Shown: positions 16,323-26,517 of the stretch, in pieces | Numbering within the stretch: position 1 is the first letter of the stretch | How the letters are laid out: every line of letters starts with the position of its first letter | NCBI GenBank assembly: GCA_051000395.1 | Contig: JBPCOI010000090.1 | Coordinates: 1 to 64,000 of the forward strand | DNA: 64,000 bases | Source of the DNA: JBPCOI01 sp051000395 | Lineage (GTDB): Bacteria > Actinomycetota > Actinomycetes > Mycobacteriales > Jatrophihabitantaceae | Direction of reading: 5' to 3' | Translations under genes and position numbers: made by a program | The notes under the pieces: generated by a model | Seen by the model: the letters and a program-made list of their open reading frames with translations, nothing else | Databases searched by the model: none | Told to the model about the DNA's origin: nothing

Positions 16323-17130
16323 GCGGGCCGGCCAGCAGCTCGTCGAGCAGGCTGAACAGCTCGGCCGCGGCCACCGGGCCCGCGACCGCGGTCAGCCGCT
16401 CGTCCGGCGGCTCTGCGCGCAGGCCGCTCACCAGGCAGCCGGCCTCGCTGGCGATCAGCGCGCCGGCGGCGTGGTCCCACGGGCTCAGCCCGGTCTCGAA
16501 GTAGCCGTCCAGGCGTCCCACCGCGACCGCGCACAGATCCAGGCTCGCCGATCCGAGCCGTCGGATGTCGGCCACGCGGGGCAGCACAGCGGCGAGCAGC
16601 TCGCCCTGGCGCGCCCGAACGCCCGCGTCGTACCCGAAGCCGGTGCCGAGGACGGCCTGCGCCAGCGGCACCGGGCGCGGCCCGTGCAGGCGGCGGCCGT
16701 CCAGGTACGCGCCGCCTCCGCGCTGGGCGCGGAACAGCTCGCCGGACGCCGCATCGCACACGGCACCCGCTACCGCCGCGCCATCGACTTCGGCAGCGAC
16801 CGACACCGCGTAGCGCCGCAACCCCAGCACGAAGTTGACGGTCCCGTCGATCGGGTCCAGCACCCAGCGCACTCCGGTGCGACCTGCCCGGGCACCGCCT
16901 TCCTCGCCGAGCGTCGCGTCACCGGGTCGCGCGCGGGCTATCTGCGCGACGAGCCAACGTTCCGTGGCCCGGTCCGCGTCGGTCACCAGGTCCGTATCGG
17001 TGCTCTTCGTGGACACGACGACGCGCCGCGCACTGAACCGGCGCACCAGCGCGGCGGCACCCCGCGCGAACTCGGCCGCGAGCTCCGCGAGCTCGCGCAC
17101 CAGGTCGGGGTCGCTGCCCGCGTCGTCCAT
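16276..17130 (-). CDS. suhB: inositol monophosphatase family protein
   Basis: The 284-residue Mg2+-dependent phosphatase shows the family signatures in order: TDTDLVTDADRATERWL, GEEGG, WVLDPIDGTVNF (metal ligands) and ETGLSPWDHAAGALIASEAG. It is likely to dephosphorylate inositol-1-phosphate or a related sugar phosphate; actinobacteria have several paralogues, so the exact substrate is open. It is conserved next to LytR_C and ppgK. The C-terminus (SSSGSTSQPSARPS) lies in the 47-bp overlap with the convergent gene. It is divergent from ppgK. Confidence 0.9.
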   Translation of the reverse strand: MDDAGSDPDLVRELAELAAEFARGAAALVRRFSARRVVVSTKSTDTDLVTDADRATERWLVAQIARARPGDATLGEEGGARAGRTGVRWVLDPIDGTVNFVLGLRRYAVSVAAEVDGAAVAGAVCDAASGELFRAQRGGGAYLDGRRLHGPRPVPLAQAVLGTGFGYDAGVRARQGELLAAVLPRVADIRRLGSASLDLCAVAVGRLDGYFETGLSPWDHAAGALIASEAGCLVSGLRAEPPDERLTAVAGPVAAAELFSLLDELLAGPLSSSGSTSQPSARPS

Positions 17131-17206
17131 GCCGCTATCGGACCATGCCGCTGGGGGCCGCGACGATAGGGTCGGGGCCGAGTCGTCCGATCACGAGGGA
17201 GCCGTC

Positions 17207-17980
17207 GTGGGTGAGCGCACCGACCTGCCCGGACACGCCTACGGGATCGACATCGGCGGGTCCGGCATCAAGGGCGCGGTCGTGGACACCGCCACCGGCA
17301 CGTTGCTCACCGCGCGCAAGCGCATCCTCACCCCCCATCCGTCCACCCCGGACGCCGTCGCCCAGGTTGTCGCCGAGCTGCTGAGCGACGCGTCCTGGCA
17401 GGGGATCGTCGGGGCGACGTTCCCCGCGGTGATCCAGCACGGTGTCGCGAAGTCGGCGGCCAACGTGGACAAGAGCTGGATCGACACGGACGTGGACGAG
17501 TGCTTCACGCGCGCGGCGGGCGGCGCGAACGAGGTGATCGTGCTGAACGACGCGGACGCCGCGGGCATCGCCGAGGCGCGCTTCGGCGCGGCTAAGGGCG
17601 TGGCCGGCGTGGTGATCCTGCTGACGTTCGGCACCGGCATCGGCAGCGCCGTCCTCGTCGACGGCACGCTGGTGCCCAACACCGAGCTGGGACACCTCGA
17701 GCTGGACGGCCACGACGCCGAGACGCGCGCTGCCGCGTCGGTGCGCGACGAGGCCAGGATGTCCTATCGGAAGTGGTCCAAGCGCGTCGAGGCCTACCTG
17801 GCGCACGTGGAGAAGCTGTTCACGCCGGACCTTTTCGTGGTCGGCGGCGGGGTCAGCAAGGACGCAGCCAAGTGGGTGCCCCTCCTCGAGCTGCGCACCC
17901 CGATCAGGCCCGCGGAGCTGCTCAACGATGCCGGCATCGTGGGGGCCGCGATCGCCGCGGCCGAACGCCGGGGCGAGTAG
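17207..17980 (+). CDS. ppgK: polyphosphate glucokinase
   Basis: The 257-residue ROK-family kinase starts at GTG 17207, with GAGGGA just upstream. The phosphate-binding YGIDIGGSGIKGAVVD motif, NDADAAGIAEARFG with the catalytic Asp, LTFGTGIGSAVLVDG and ELGHLEL match bacterial PPGKs. The enzyme phosphorylates glucose using inorganic polyphosphate or ATP. It is conserved directly upstream of sigA in actinobacteria, as here. It ends 190 bp before the sigA start; a long inverted repeat follows its stop codon by 7 bp. Confidence 0.93.
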   Translation: MGERTDLPGHAYGIDIGGSGIKGAVVDTATGTLLTARKRILTPHPSTPDAVAQVVAELLSDASWQGIVGATFPAVIQHGVAKSAANVDKSWIDTDVDECFTRAAGGANEVIVLNDADAAGIAEARFGAAKGVAGVVILLTFGTGIGSAVLVDGTLVPNTELGHLELDGHDAETRAAASVRDEARMSYRKWSKRVEAYLAHVEKLFTPDLFVVGGGVSKDAAKWVPLLELRTPIRPAELLNDAGIVGAAIAAAERRGE

Positions 17981-17987
17981 CCGTCTC

Positions 17988-18027
17988 GAACTCGCATCGG
18001 CGACGGACGGCAGTACAATGCGAGTTC
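17988..18027. repeat. perfect 10-bp inverted repeat between ppgK and sigA
   Basis: GAACTCGCAT at 17988-17997 is the exact reverse complement of ATGCGAGTTC at 18018-18027, separated by 20 bases. The right arm overlaps a TACAAT hexamer (18014-18019) that resembles a -10 element. It may act as an operator at the sigA promoter or as a stem-loop ending ppgK transcription; there is no T-tract, which weakens the terminator reading. Confidence 0.7.
18014..18019 (+). promoter_or_regulatory. putative sigA -10 element
   Basis: TACAAT lies about 150 bp upstream of the sigA GTG in a non-coding gap. No good TTGACA-like -35 is seen at 16-19 bp upstream (CTCGCA at 17991-17996 is poor). If used, it gives a leader of about 140 nt. 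It overlaps the inverted repeat described above. Confidence 0.4.
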
Positions 18028-18169
18028 AGGGCACTGCGCACGTACTGGACTCGAAGCTGAGGCGACAAACAGACGGCCTGCTACCCGCATTCGTGTCAGC
18101 CGCATCGAGCGGAATTGAGTACCGCGCCCGGAGCACAAGCTCGCGCGCGCTCGTGGTGAAAGGTCATCC

Positions 18170-19750
<1,581 letters not shown>

Positions 19751-19797
19751 GTCTCGACGAGGTCTCTACTAGGTCCGCGGGCGGCCCGGGCTACTGC

Positions 19798-20034
19798 TCA
19801 GCGCTCCTCGAGCGCAGCGGTGGGTGACACCTCGGCCAACCGCTCGGACTCGTCGTGGATGCGCGCGCCGAGTTCGCGCAGCCGCGCCTCGTTGTCGTGC
19901 CAGTGGTGGGCGCAGAAGAGCAGTTCAGAGCCGGACGCCATGACGGCGCGGACGTAGGCCTGGGCGCCGCAGCGGTCGCATCTGTCGGTCGCGGTCAGCG
20001 GACGCGCGGCGATTGTCGTGGTCACGTCGGGCAC
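19798..20034 (-). CDS. DUF7455-type small zinc-binding protein
   Basis: The product is 78 residues. CDRCGAQAYVRA and the downstream CAHHWHDNEARLR give a Cys/His set suited to binding zinc, and the order LTATDRCDRCGAQAYVRAVM is conserved in a small actinobacterial family found next to sigA. The function is unknown. A GCGCTC-CTC-GAGCGC hairpin (19801-19815) lies in its last codons and could also end sigA transcription arriving from the other side. Confidence 0.85.
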   Translation of the reverse strand: MPDVTTTIAARPLTATDRCDRCGAQAYVRAVMASGSELLFCAHHWHDNEARLRELGARIHDESERLAEVSPTAALEER

Positions 20035-20263
20035 CTCTCTGTGCGCTCGTCATTTCGGACGAGGTGGTGCATGGTGCTCCTGCCGGGATCTCCACGTAAC
20101 CACCGATCTTGCCGTGGCGACGGCGACACCCCGAGAGCGATATCCTCTTGCAACTTGTTCGTAGCACCGCCGATCGCGGATCCCGGCACCATGTTCCGTC
20201 CAACGATCCCTACCCGTCCGCGGATTCCCGCAACCAGCGCCACGTGAGCCGGCCCACCCTCGT

Positions 20264-21976
20264 TCAGACGTGCAACATCGCCAGCAGCCGGGCGCGGCGG
20301 CGTTCCAGGACGCCGGAGCCTGCCGCAGCCGAGGCCGGCCCGGGCACGACGCGACGCAGCTCGGCGTGGATCTGGGCGTGCGGGCGATCCTGGCGCGCGG
20401 CCAGCACGCCGACCAGGCGGTTCACCTCCCGGCGCAGCTGCGCCCCGGCGCGCCACGCGACCGCCTCCGCCGAAGGCGGTGTCACGGCGGCCGTGCCCGC
20501 CTTGCGGCGCGCTGCCGAATCGCGACGCGCCAGCAGCGCCGCGATCTGCTCCGGCGTCAGGATTCCCGGCAGGCCCAGGAAGTCCTCATCCGCGGCGGTG
20601 ACCTGGGCCGGATCGGCGACGACCGCGCGTCCGGCGTGCAGGACGTGCGCGAACTCGGCATCCGCGTCGACGAGCTCATCGGCCGAGGCCAGCGACGGGT
20701 CCTTCTGCTCGCGTTGCACGTCCAGTGTCGCGTCCTCGGCCGGCGGTGGCGGGATCACATGGTTGCGTTCCTGTTCGAGCTCTGCGGCCAGCGCGAGCAG
20801 CGGACGCACCGCCGGGAGGAACACGGTCGCGCACTCCCCCGACCCGCGGGCGCGGACGACCCGGCCGACGCCCTGCGCGAAGAACAGCGGCGTGCGGTAG
20901 GAGGTCATCCAGGCCAGACACAACGCCCGCGGCACGTCCACGCCTTCGGACACCATCCGGACGCACACCGCCATCCGCTGCGTCCCGGCGGTAAAGGCAG
21001 CGATCTTGTCACTGGCGTCGGGGTCGTCGGAGACGATGAGGACCGGGCGTTGCCCGCTGACCTGCTCGACGATTTCGGCGTAGGCGCGCGCGTCGTCCTG
21101 GTCGCTGGCGAGCACGAGGCCGGCGGCATCGGGCATCCCCGATCCGCGCAGCTGGCTGATCCGCTCGTCCATCGCGGCGATGACGTGCGGCACCCACCCG
21201 CCCTTGGGGTTCAGCGCGACGCGCCAGGCGGCGCTCTCGGTGCGTCTGGATCCGGCCTCCGACAGCGACGCGGCCAGCACGTCGCCCGCGCTGTTGCGCC
21301 ATCGGGAGGTTCCCGTGTACGCGGCGAAGACGACGGGACGCACCACCCCGTCGCGCAGCGCCTCGCGGTAGCCGTAGCTGAAGTCGGCGACGCTGCACCA
21401 GCCGTCTCCGCCCGACCCGCCGTCGCCCGCGGGCTCGTAACGCACGAACGGGATCCGCTCCTCAACCCTGGTGCGAAACGGCGTACCGGTGAGGCACAGC
21501 CGACCGGCGGCCTGCTCGAACGCGGTGGCGACCGCATCGCCCCACGACAGGCCGTCTCCGGCGTGATGCACCTCGTCGAGCACGACCAGGCTGCGCCGGC
21601 TGGTGGTGCGAGCGGCGTGTAGCGCGGGCTTGGCGGCCACCTGCGCATACGTGGTGACGTAGCCGGACAGGTCCGTGCGCACAGGTCCGACGGCGTTGGA
21701 CAGCGCGGCGTCGAGCCCGATGCCGGCAGCAGCGGCGGCATCGGCCCATTGCACGCGCAGGTGGTCGGTAGGGCAGACCACGACGACGCGGTCGATCGCG
21801 CGCCGCTCGAGCAGGCGACGCGCAAGTGCCAGCGCGAAGGTCGTCTTGCCTGCGCCCGGAGTGGCCGTGAGGAGGAAGTCGCGACGCGGCTGCTCGTCGT
21901 AGCACTTCAGCGCGGCGCGCTGCCAGGACCGCAGACGAGTTCCGGCCGGGACCGGCAACGGTCGCAGCTGAGCCAC
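20264..21976 (-). CDS. DEAD/DEAH-box superfamily 2 helicase
   Basis: The product is 570 residues from GTG 21976, chosen for the GGGGGAG ribosome site; the frame is open further upstream, but that sequence is unconserved. Motifs are Walker A TATPGAGKTT, DEVHH (Walker B), LTGTPFR (motif III), a helicase C domain with SEGVDVPRA, and the arginine motif QGVGRVVRARG. An XPB/RAD25-like nucleic-acid translocase is most likely. The C-terminal 170 residues are charged and family-specific. It stands alone, divergent from the YihY gene. The DNA or RNA substrate is unknown. Confidence 0.88.
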   Translation of the reverse strand: MAQLRPLPVPAGTRLRSWQRAALKCYDEQPRRDFLLTATPGAGKTTFALALARRLLERRAIDRVVVVCPTDHLRVQWADAAAAAGIGLDAALSNAVGPVRTDLSGYVTTYAQVAAKPALHAARTTSRRSLVVLDEVHHAGDGLSWGDAVATAFEQAAGRLCLTGTPFRTRVEERIPFVRYEPAGDGGSGGDGWCSVADFSYGYREALRDGVVRPVVFAAYTGTSRWRNSAGDVLAASLSEAGSRRTESAAWRVALNPKGGWVPHVIAAMDERISQLRGSGMPDAAGLVLASDQDDARAYAEIVEQVSGQRPVLIVSDDPDASDKIAAFTAGTQRMAVCVRMVSEGVDVPRALCLAWMTSYRTPLFFAQGVGRVVRARGSGECATVFLPAVRPLLALAAELEQERNHVIPPPPAEDATLDVQREQKDPSLASADELVDADAEFAHVLHAGRAVVADPAQVTAADEDFLGLPGILTPEQIAALLARRDSAARRKAGTAAVTPPSAEAVAWRAGAQLRREVNRLVGVLAARQDRPHAQIHAELRRVVPGPASAAAGSGVLERRRARLLAMLHV

Positions 21977-22209
21977 CTGCTCCCCCTTCGCGCCTCGTGG
22001 GCCACTGCGGTGCGCTTGCGTCGATCGTGACGAGATGCCCCGTGGCGCGCGGCCGCAGGGCATCCGGATCCACTCTAATCGCGAGCGGCGACACCGGCGC
22101 TGCGTGCCGCGCACAGCGGTGCCGCTCGGCTCGCTCGCGTGATGCCGGCAGCCCTCGTGCCGTCAGGACAGCCGTCGCCGACACGCGGGGACGCGGCGAG
22201 ACGGTCGCC

Positions 22210-23223
22210 ATGAGGCCGCGGTGGGCAGACTGGTGCATCGTGAACCCCGCGCGGCGGCTGCTCCGAGATGTCGGCCACCTGCCCTACCTGCTGCGGCGCA
22301 CGATCGCCCAGGCATGGAAAGACCGGGTGCTGGGCCTGTCCGCGGAGGCCGCGTTCTGGCAGTTGCTCAGCCTGCCGTCGCTGTTCCTCGCGCTCGTCGC
22401 GACGCTCGGCTACGCCTCCCGCTGGTTCGGCACCGACGTCAACCAGACCGAACGACGCCTCGAGTCGACGCTCGGGCGGGCATTCAGCCAGCAGGTGGTC
22501 GACGACGTGATCGCACCGATGCTGCACGGCGTCCTGCACAGCGGCCGGGCCGACGTCATCAGCCTCGGCTTCGCGCTGGCCCTGTGGGCCGGCTCGTCGG
22601 CTACCGCCACGTTCGTCAACACGATTACCATCGCCTACGGCATGCGCGACCTGCGCGGCGCAGTGCGCAGCCGGTTGCTCGCACTCTGGCTGTTCCTCGG
22701 CTCCGTGCTGCTCGGCGTGGTCGTGCTGCCGATGCTCGTGCTCGGACCCGACCTGATGCAGCGCACTTTCCCCAACCGGCTTCGCCCGACCGTCGACACG
22801 TTGATCTCCGTGGGCTACTACCCTGCGGTCGCGCTGCTCTTGCTTCTCGGCCTGACCACGCTGTTCCACCTGGCGCCTCCGCGGCGCCTGCCCTGGCGGC
22901 GGGGGGTGCCCGGGGCGATCCTCGCGATCGTGGTGTTCCTGGCGGGCTCCGTCGCGTTGCGCACCTACCTCACCTTCATCCTCGACCACAACCACGCCTA
23001 CGCCACCCTGGCGGCCCCGATCGCCGCGCTGCTGTTCTTCTTCGTGCTCGCACTCGGCGTGTTGCTGGGGGCGGAGTTCAACGCGTCCATCGAGCACCTG
23101 TCACCAAGCCCGATCAAGCCACCGCGCGTCCTGCACGAGCGGAACTGGCAGCGGCTGGAGGATGCCGAGCGTCCGACACCGGCGCCGGACACCGAGGATC
23201 AGCCGGACAGGACGTGGTCGTAG
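22210..23223 (+). CDS. YihY/BrkB-family inner membrane protein
   Basis: The product is 337 residues from ATG 22210. It has six hydrophobic helices with family features: AWKDRVLGLSAEAAFWQLLSLPSLFLALVATLGY near the N-terminus, LWAGSSATATFVNTITIAYG, and the terminal AALLFFFVLALGVLLGAEFNAS. The family was once called ribonuclease BN; that assignment is obsolete and the role is unknown. Its tail overlaps the convergent DUF3039 gene by 25 bp. Confidence 0.9.
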   Translation: MRPRWADWCIVNPARRLLRDVGHLPYLLRRTIAQAWKDRVLGLSAEAAFWQLLSLPSLFLALVATLGYASRWFGTDVNQTERRLESTLGRAFSQQVVDDVIAPMLHGVLHSGRADVISLGFALALWAGSSATATFVNTITIAYGMRDLRGAVRSRLLALWLFLGSVLLGVVVLPMLVLGPDLMQRTFPNRLRPTVDTLISVGYYPAVALLLLLGLTTLFHLAPPRRLPWRRGVPGAILAIVVFLAGSVALRTYLTFILDHNHAYATLAAPIAALLFFFVLALGVLLGAEFNASIEHLSPSPIKPPRVLHERNWQRLEDAERPTPAPDTEDQPDRTWS

Positions 23224-23423
23224 ATCTCCTTGCAGCGCGGGCACACCGGCGAGCCGGGCTTGGGGGTCTTGGTGACGGGGAAGACCTCCCCGCACAACGC
23301 CTCGACCATCGTCCCCATGACCGCGCTCTCGGCGATCTTCGCCTTGCGCACGTAATGGAACATCTCGCTGCCGGTGTCGGCGTCGGCCGTCTTCGGTGCA
23401 TCGAGGGTCTGAGTGCTGGTCAC
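23199..23423 (-). CDS. DUF3039 family protein
   Basis: The product is 74 residues from GTG 23423. It carries the family core FHYVRKAKIAESAVMGTMVEALCGEVFPV and PGSPVCPRCKEIYD, with CPRC and an upstream Cys for possible zinc binding. Homologues lie near sigB in actinobacteria. The function is unknown. It is followed on the same strand by nothing; the YihY gene converges on it with a 25-bp overlap. Confidence 0.9.
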   Translation of the reverse strand: MTSTQTLDAPKTADADTGSEMFHYVRKAKIAESAVMGTMVEALCGEVFPVTKTPKPGSPVCPRCKEIYDHVLSG

Positions 23424-23451
23424 GCCTCGATTGTGCCACCGCTCGGCGTGC

Positions 23452-23784
23452 TCAGCCGTCGACCACACGTCCCTCGTCTGCGGGTGGCAGCGCCCGCTCG
23501 GCCGGGGCGCCGCGGTAGGCCGTTGCCTTACGGCGCTTCTTCGGCGGGCCGTCGTTGGCGATGATGACCGCACACCAGGGCAGCACCGCACCGGCGATCA
23601 CGAAGACGAGCGCGAGGACGAGCGATTCGCGGTAGGTCAGCGCCGCGCCGAGCACGCAGACCGCGCGCAGGCCCATCATCACGGCGTAACGCTTGCGGCG
23701 CCGGTCGAACTCGTGGTCGCTGCTCTGCGGCGCCGTGGTGATCAACGCCGGCTGGTCGGCGTGGTGGCGGCGCATGCGGTCCAT
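23452..23784 (-). CDS. DUF3099 family membrane protein
   Basis: The product is 110 residues from ATG 23784; ATG 23775 is an alternative. Two transmembrane helices (YAVMMGLRAVCVLGAALTYRE and LVLALVFVIAGAVLPWCAVIIAND) are followed by a basic tail (PPKKRRKATAYRG). It is conserved next to DUF3039 and sigB in actinobacteria, and here it lies 28 bp upstream of DUF3039 on the same strand, so they are likely cotranscribed. The role is unknown. Confidence 0.87.
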   Translation of the reverse strand: MDRMRRHHADQPALITTAPQSSDHEFDRRRKRYAVMMGLRAVCVLGAALTYRESLVLALVFVIAGAVLPWCAVIIANDGPPKKRRKATAYRGAPAERALPPADEGRVVDG

Positions 23785-24122
23785 GGTGTCACCCTGCGGC
23801 GCGGCGCGCTCGTGTCGACCGCGCGAGGCGGCAGAGCGCCGCAGGACGGCCGGTGCGCTGATCGCGCTGCACCGCCAGGGCATGAGCCGGCCCACGGCCG
23901 GGCGCGACGGACCGATACGGCTCAGCCTGCCAACCTGCGCGCTCGGGCGCGCAGATGTGCGCTGAGGTGCACCTGAGCGTCGCGATCGGCCGCTCAGTTC
24001 GCGGGAACACCAGGGGCAGGTCGACACGTTGACCGAATGAACCCCGAACAGCTCCGCCGACGAACTAGTGGGTAGGGCATACCAGGTGAGGTTCTCTCGA
24101 CATTGAGGTGGTCTGACAGATC
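23785..24122. other. non-coding gap between the DUF3099 gene and sigB
   Basis: This 338-bp divergent gap holds no supportable gene. The right half carries the sigB upstream region with an ECF-type promoter candidate (24003-24030) and ends in the sigB GTG at 24123, which has no strong ribosome site. Confidence 0.6.
24003..24030 (+). promoter_or_regulatory. ECF-sigma-like promoter candidate for sigB
   Basis: GGGAAC at 24003-24008 and CGTT at 24027-24030 are separated by 18 bases, close to the GGAA...GTT consensus of the actinobacterial SigE/SigH/SigR group. sigB of mycobacteria is known to be driven by stress ECF sigma factors. The site is about 90 bp upstream of the sigB start. It is a pattern match only. 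Confidence 0.4.
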
Positions 24123-25406
24123 GTGACGACATCCCGGAGCACTACCCCGCGGAGCACTGCACCGCGCCGCACTACCTCCCGGAGCGCAGCTGCCCGGAAC
24201 ACGGGCGCCCGCGATGCCTCCGGCACTAAGGCGCGCCCGTCTACCGGCGAGCCGCGCATCGCGGCGCGCGTGCACCGCAGCGCTCGTCCGAGCACGCCGG
24301 CCACCGCGGGACCGGAGCAGGCGACCGCAGCGCAGGCGAGTGCAGGACAGGCAGGACAGTCTTCCGCAGGGCAGGCGAGCGCAGCACAAGCGACCGCAGC
24401 GCGGGTGCCGGCCGCACCACAGCCACGGGATGACGTGCCCGCCGAGATCGACGAGTTCGCGCGTCCGGCTGCGGACCTCGACGAGGTCGCTACCTCCGCG
24501 GATCTGGTCCGGGTGTACCTGAACGAAATCGGCAAGGTGGCGCTGCTGACCGCGGCAGACGAGGTCGAGCTGGCCAAGCGCATCGAGGCGGGTCTGTACG
24601 CGGAGTACCTGCTCGCCGGCGCCACGAAGCTGCCGGCCGGCCGAAAGCGCGAGATGAGCGCGCTGATTGCCGACGGCCGCCGCGCCAAGGACCACCTGCT
24701 GCGGGCCAACCTGCGCCTGGTGGTCTCGCTGGCCAAGCGTTACACCGGGCACGGCATGCCGTTCCTCGACCTGATCCAGGAGGGCAACCTGGGCCTGATC
24801 CGGGCCGTGGAGAAGTTCGACTACACGAAGGGTTTCAAGTTCTCGACCTACGCGACCTGGTGGATCCGGCAGGCGATCAGCCGAGCCATGGCCGACCAGT
24901 CGCGCACCATCCGCCTGCCCGTCCACCTGGTCGAGCAGGTCAACAAACTGCAGCGGCTGCGGCGCGAGATGAGCCAGACGCTGGGGCGTGAGGTCTCCGA
25001 CGCCGAGCTGGCGCAGGAGCTGGACATCACCGAGGAACGCGTGCGCGAGCTTATCGACCTCTCGCGCGACCTGGTGAGCCTCGACCAGACCGTCGGAGCC
25101 GACGACGACGCGTCGCTAGGCGACTTCATCGCCGATGAGCGGGCCACCTCGGCGGCGGCCGACTCCGTGGAGTCTCGACTCATGCGCACGCAGCTGCACG
25201 ACGTCCTGGGCACCCTCGAGGCGCGGGAGGCGTCCGTCGTGCGGATGCGGTACGGCCTGGACGGTGGCCAGCCCAAGACGCTGGACGAGATCGTTCGCGA
25301 GTTCAAGCTGTCGCGCGAGCGGATCCGCCAGATCGAACGCGAGACCATGGCCAAGTTGCGTCATCCGTCGCGGGCCCAGGTACTGCGCGACTACCTCGAC
25401 GACTGA
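24123..25406 (+). CDS. sigB: group 2 sigma factor SigB-like
   Basis: The product is 427 residues from GTG 24123. Residues 1-120 are a Thr/Ser/Arg then Ala/Gln-rich extension that mycobacterial SigB lacks (about 20 residues there). Regions 1.2 (SADLVRVYLNEIGKVALLTAADEVELAKRI), 2 (LRLVVSLAKRYTGHGM ... YTKGFKFSTYATWWIRQAI), 3 and 4 (EAREASVVRMRYGL, SRERIRQIERETMAKLRHPS) are intact. RLPVHLVEQVNKL and position upstream of ideR support SigB identity. It is a non-essential, stress-responsive principal-like sigma in relatives. The promoter candidate upstream fits stress control. Confidence 0.92.
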   Translation: MTTSRSTTPRSTAPRRTTSRSAAARNTGARDASGTKARPSTGEPRIAARVHRSARPSTPATAGPEQATAAQASAGQAGQSSAGQASAAQATAARVPAAPQPRDDVPAEIDEFARPAADLDEVATSADLVRVYLNEIGKVALLTAADEVELAKRIEAGLYAEYLLAGATKLPAGRKREMSALIADGRRAKDHLLRANLRLVVSLAKRYTGHGMPFLDLIQEGNLGLIRAVEKFDYTKGFKFSTYATWWIRQAISRAMADQSRTIRLPVHLVEQVNKLQRLRREMSQTLGREVSDAELAQELDITEERVRELIDLSRDLVSLDQTVGADDDASLGDFIADERATSAAADSVESRLMRTQLHDVLGTLEAREASVVRMRYGLDGGQPKTLDEIVREFKLSRERIRQIERETMAKLRHPSRAQVLRDYLDD

Positions 25407-25500
25407 CAGGCCCCCGGCGGGGGCACCTCCGTTCGCGTTGCCGATTTGGTCCTCTCGCAGGTCGTGGCTGATGGCCTGTGCCTGCGGGACGGTGCCTGTT

Positions 25501-25566
25501 TCCGAGCCGGCTCCGTGCCGGCTCGGTGCCGGCTCCGTGCCGGCTCCGTGCCGTTTCCGTGCCGGG
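25501..25566. repeat. six tandem 11-bp repeats
   Basis: Units based on TCCGTGCCGGC run head to tail at 25501, 25512, 25523, 25534, 25545 and 25556, each with 0-2 changes. They lie in the gap between sigB and ideR, ending about 30 bp before the ideR -10-like TAGGAT (25597-25602). Confidence 0.85.
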
Positions 25567-25596
25567 CGCTGGCACGGCTGTGGGCGCGGTTGCGAC

Positions 25597-25602
25597 TAGG
25601 AT
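25597..25602 (+). promoter_or_regulatory. ideR -10-like element
   Basis: TAGGAT, a common actinobacterial -10 hexamer, lies 33 bp upstream of the ideR GTG at 25636. No convincing -35 is present at the expected distance. No 19-bp iron box was recognised in the gap. Confidence 0.4.
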
Positions 25603-25635
25603 GAGCCGACCCGCAATGACCGGAGACCACCCCGC

Positions 25636-26331
25636 GTGAGCCATCACAGCGACCTCATCGACACGACCGAGATGTACCTGCGGACCGTGTACGAACTCGA
25701 GGAGGAGGGCGTCGTCCCGTTGCGGGCGCGTATCGCCGAGCGGCTCGGGCAGAGCGGACCGACAGTGAGTCAGACGGTCGCCCGCATGGAGCGCGACGGT
25801 CTCGTGCACGTCGCGGACGACCGCCAGCTTCAGCTCACCGACGTAGGCCGTCATCAGGCGATGACCGTCATGCGCAAGCACCGGCTCGCCGAACGGCTGC
25901 TCGCGGACGTCATCGGTCTGGACTGGGAGGACGTCCACATCGAGGCGTGCCGCTGGGAGCACGTCATGAGCGAGGCGGTCGAGCGCCGAATCGTGGCGTT
26001 GCTGGACAGGCCGCTGGTGTGCCCGCACGGCAGTCCGATTCCGGGCCTGGACGAACTCGGCCTGCCGGCAGCGGTACCCGAAGACGCGAGCGGCCTCGTC
26101 AGCCTCACCACGGCCGCGGAGGGCGGCACCGGCGACGTGGTCGTGGACCGCATCAGCGAGCAGCTACAACCCGACGCCGCGACGATGCATCGGATCGACG
26201 CCGCCGGTCTGCGCCCGGGACGCCGGGTCCGTGTCGATGCCGTAGCGCCCGGCGTCGAGGTCTGCAGCGACGGAGTACGCACCACGCTCGACCGCCACGT
26301 CAGCGATCACGTGTTCGTCCGCGCCTGCTGA
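25636..26331 (+). CDS. ideR: iron-dependent DtxR-family repressor
   Basis: The product is 231 residues from GTG 25636. The N-terminal helix-turn-helix (ARIAERLGQSGPTVSQTVARMERDGLV) is followed by the dimerisation domain. Metal ligands align with IdeR/DtxR at a constant +3 offset: Met13, Cys105, Glu108 and His109 for the primary site, and His82, Glu86 and His101 for the ancillary site. A C-terminal SH3-like domain is present (RVRVDAVAPGVEV). It should repress siderophore and iron-uptake genes when Fe(II) is bound. The sigB-ideR order is conserved in actinobacteria. Confidence 0.95.
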   Translation: MSHHSDLIDTTEMYLRTVYELEEEGVVPLRARIAERLGQSGPTVSQTVARMERDGLVHVADDRQLQLTDVGRHQAMTVMRKHRLAERLLADVIGLDWEDVHIEACRWEHVMSEAVERRIVALLDRPLVCPHGSPIPGLDELGLPAAVPEDASGLVSLTTAAEGGTGDVVVDRISEQLQPDAATMHRIDAAGLRPGRRVRVDAVAPGVEVCSDGVRTTLDRHVSDHVFVRAC

Positions 26332-26397
26332 GCCGTTGCGTGGCGGCTGAGCCCGATCGCGCCGGGACGCGCCGAGCCGGTTCCCTAGCTGGTTGGG

Positions 26398-26403
26398 TAG
26401 GAT
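26398..26403 (+). promoter_or_regulatory. gltD -10-like element
   Basis: TAGGAT at 26398-26403 lies 114 bp upstream of the gltD GTG in a 186-bp gap. No good -35 was found. It is given as the best candidate only. Confidence 0.3.
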
Positions 26404-26517
26404 CGGCGGGCCACGAGCCGCCGCTGCCTCGCCGGGCCCCGACGCGTAAGCGTCCATCCACTCAAGATCGCCGGACCCGTGAGTCGGGCCAGCTGCGCGA
26501 GCGAAGGGACAGCACCG

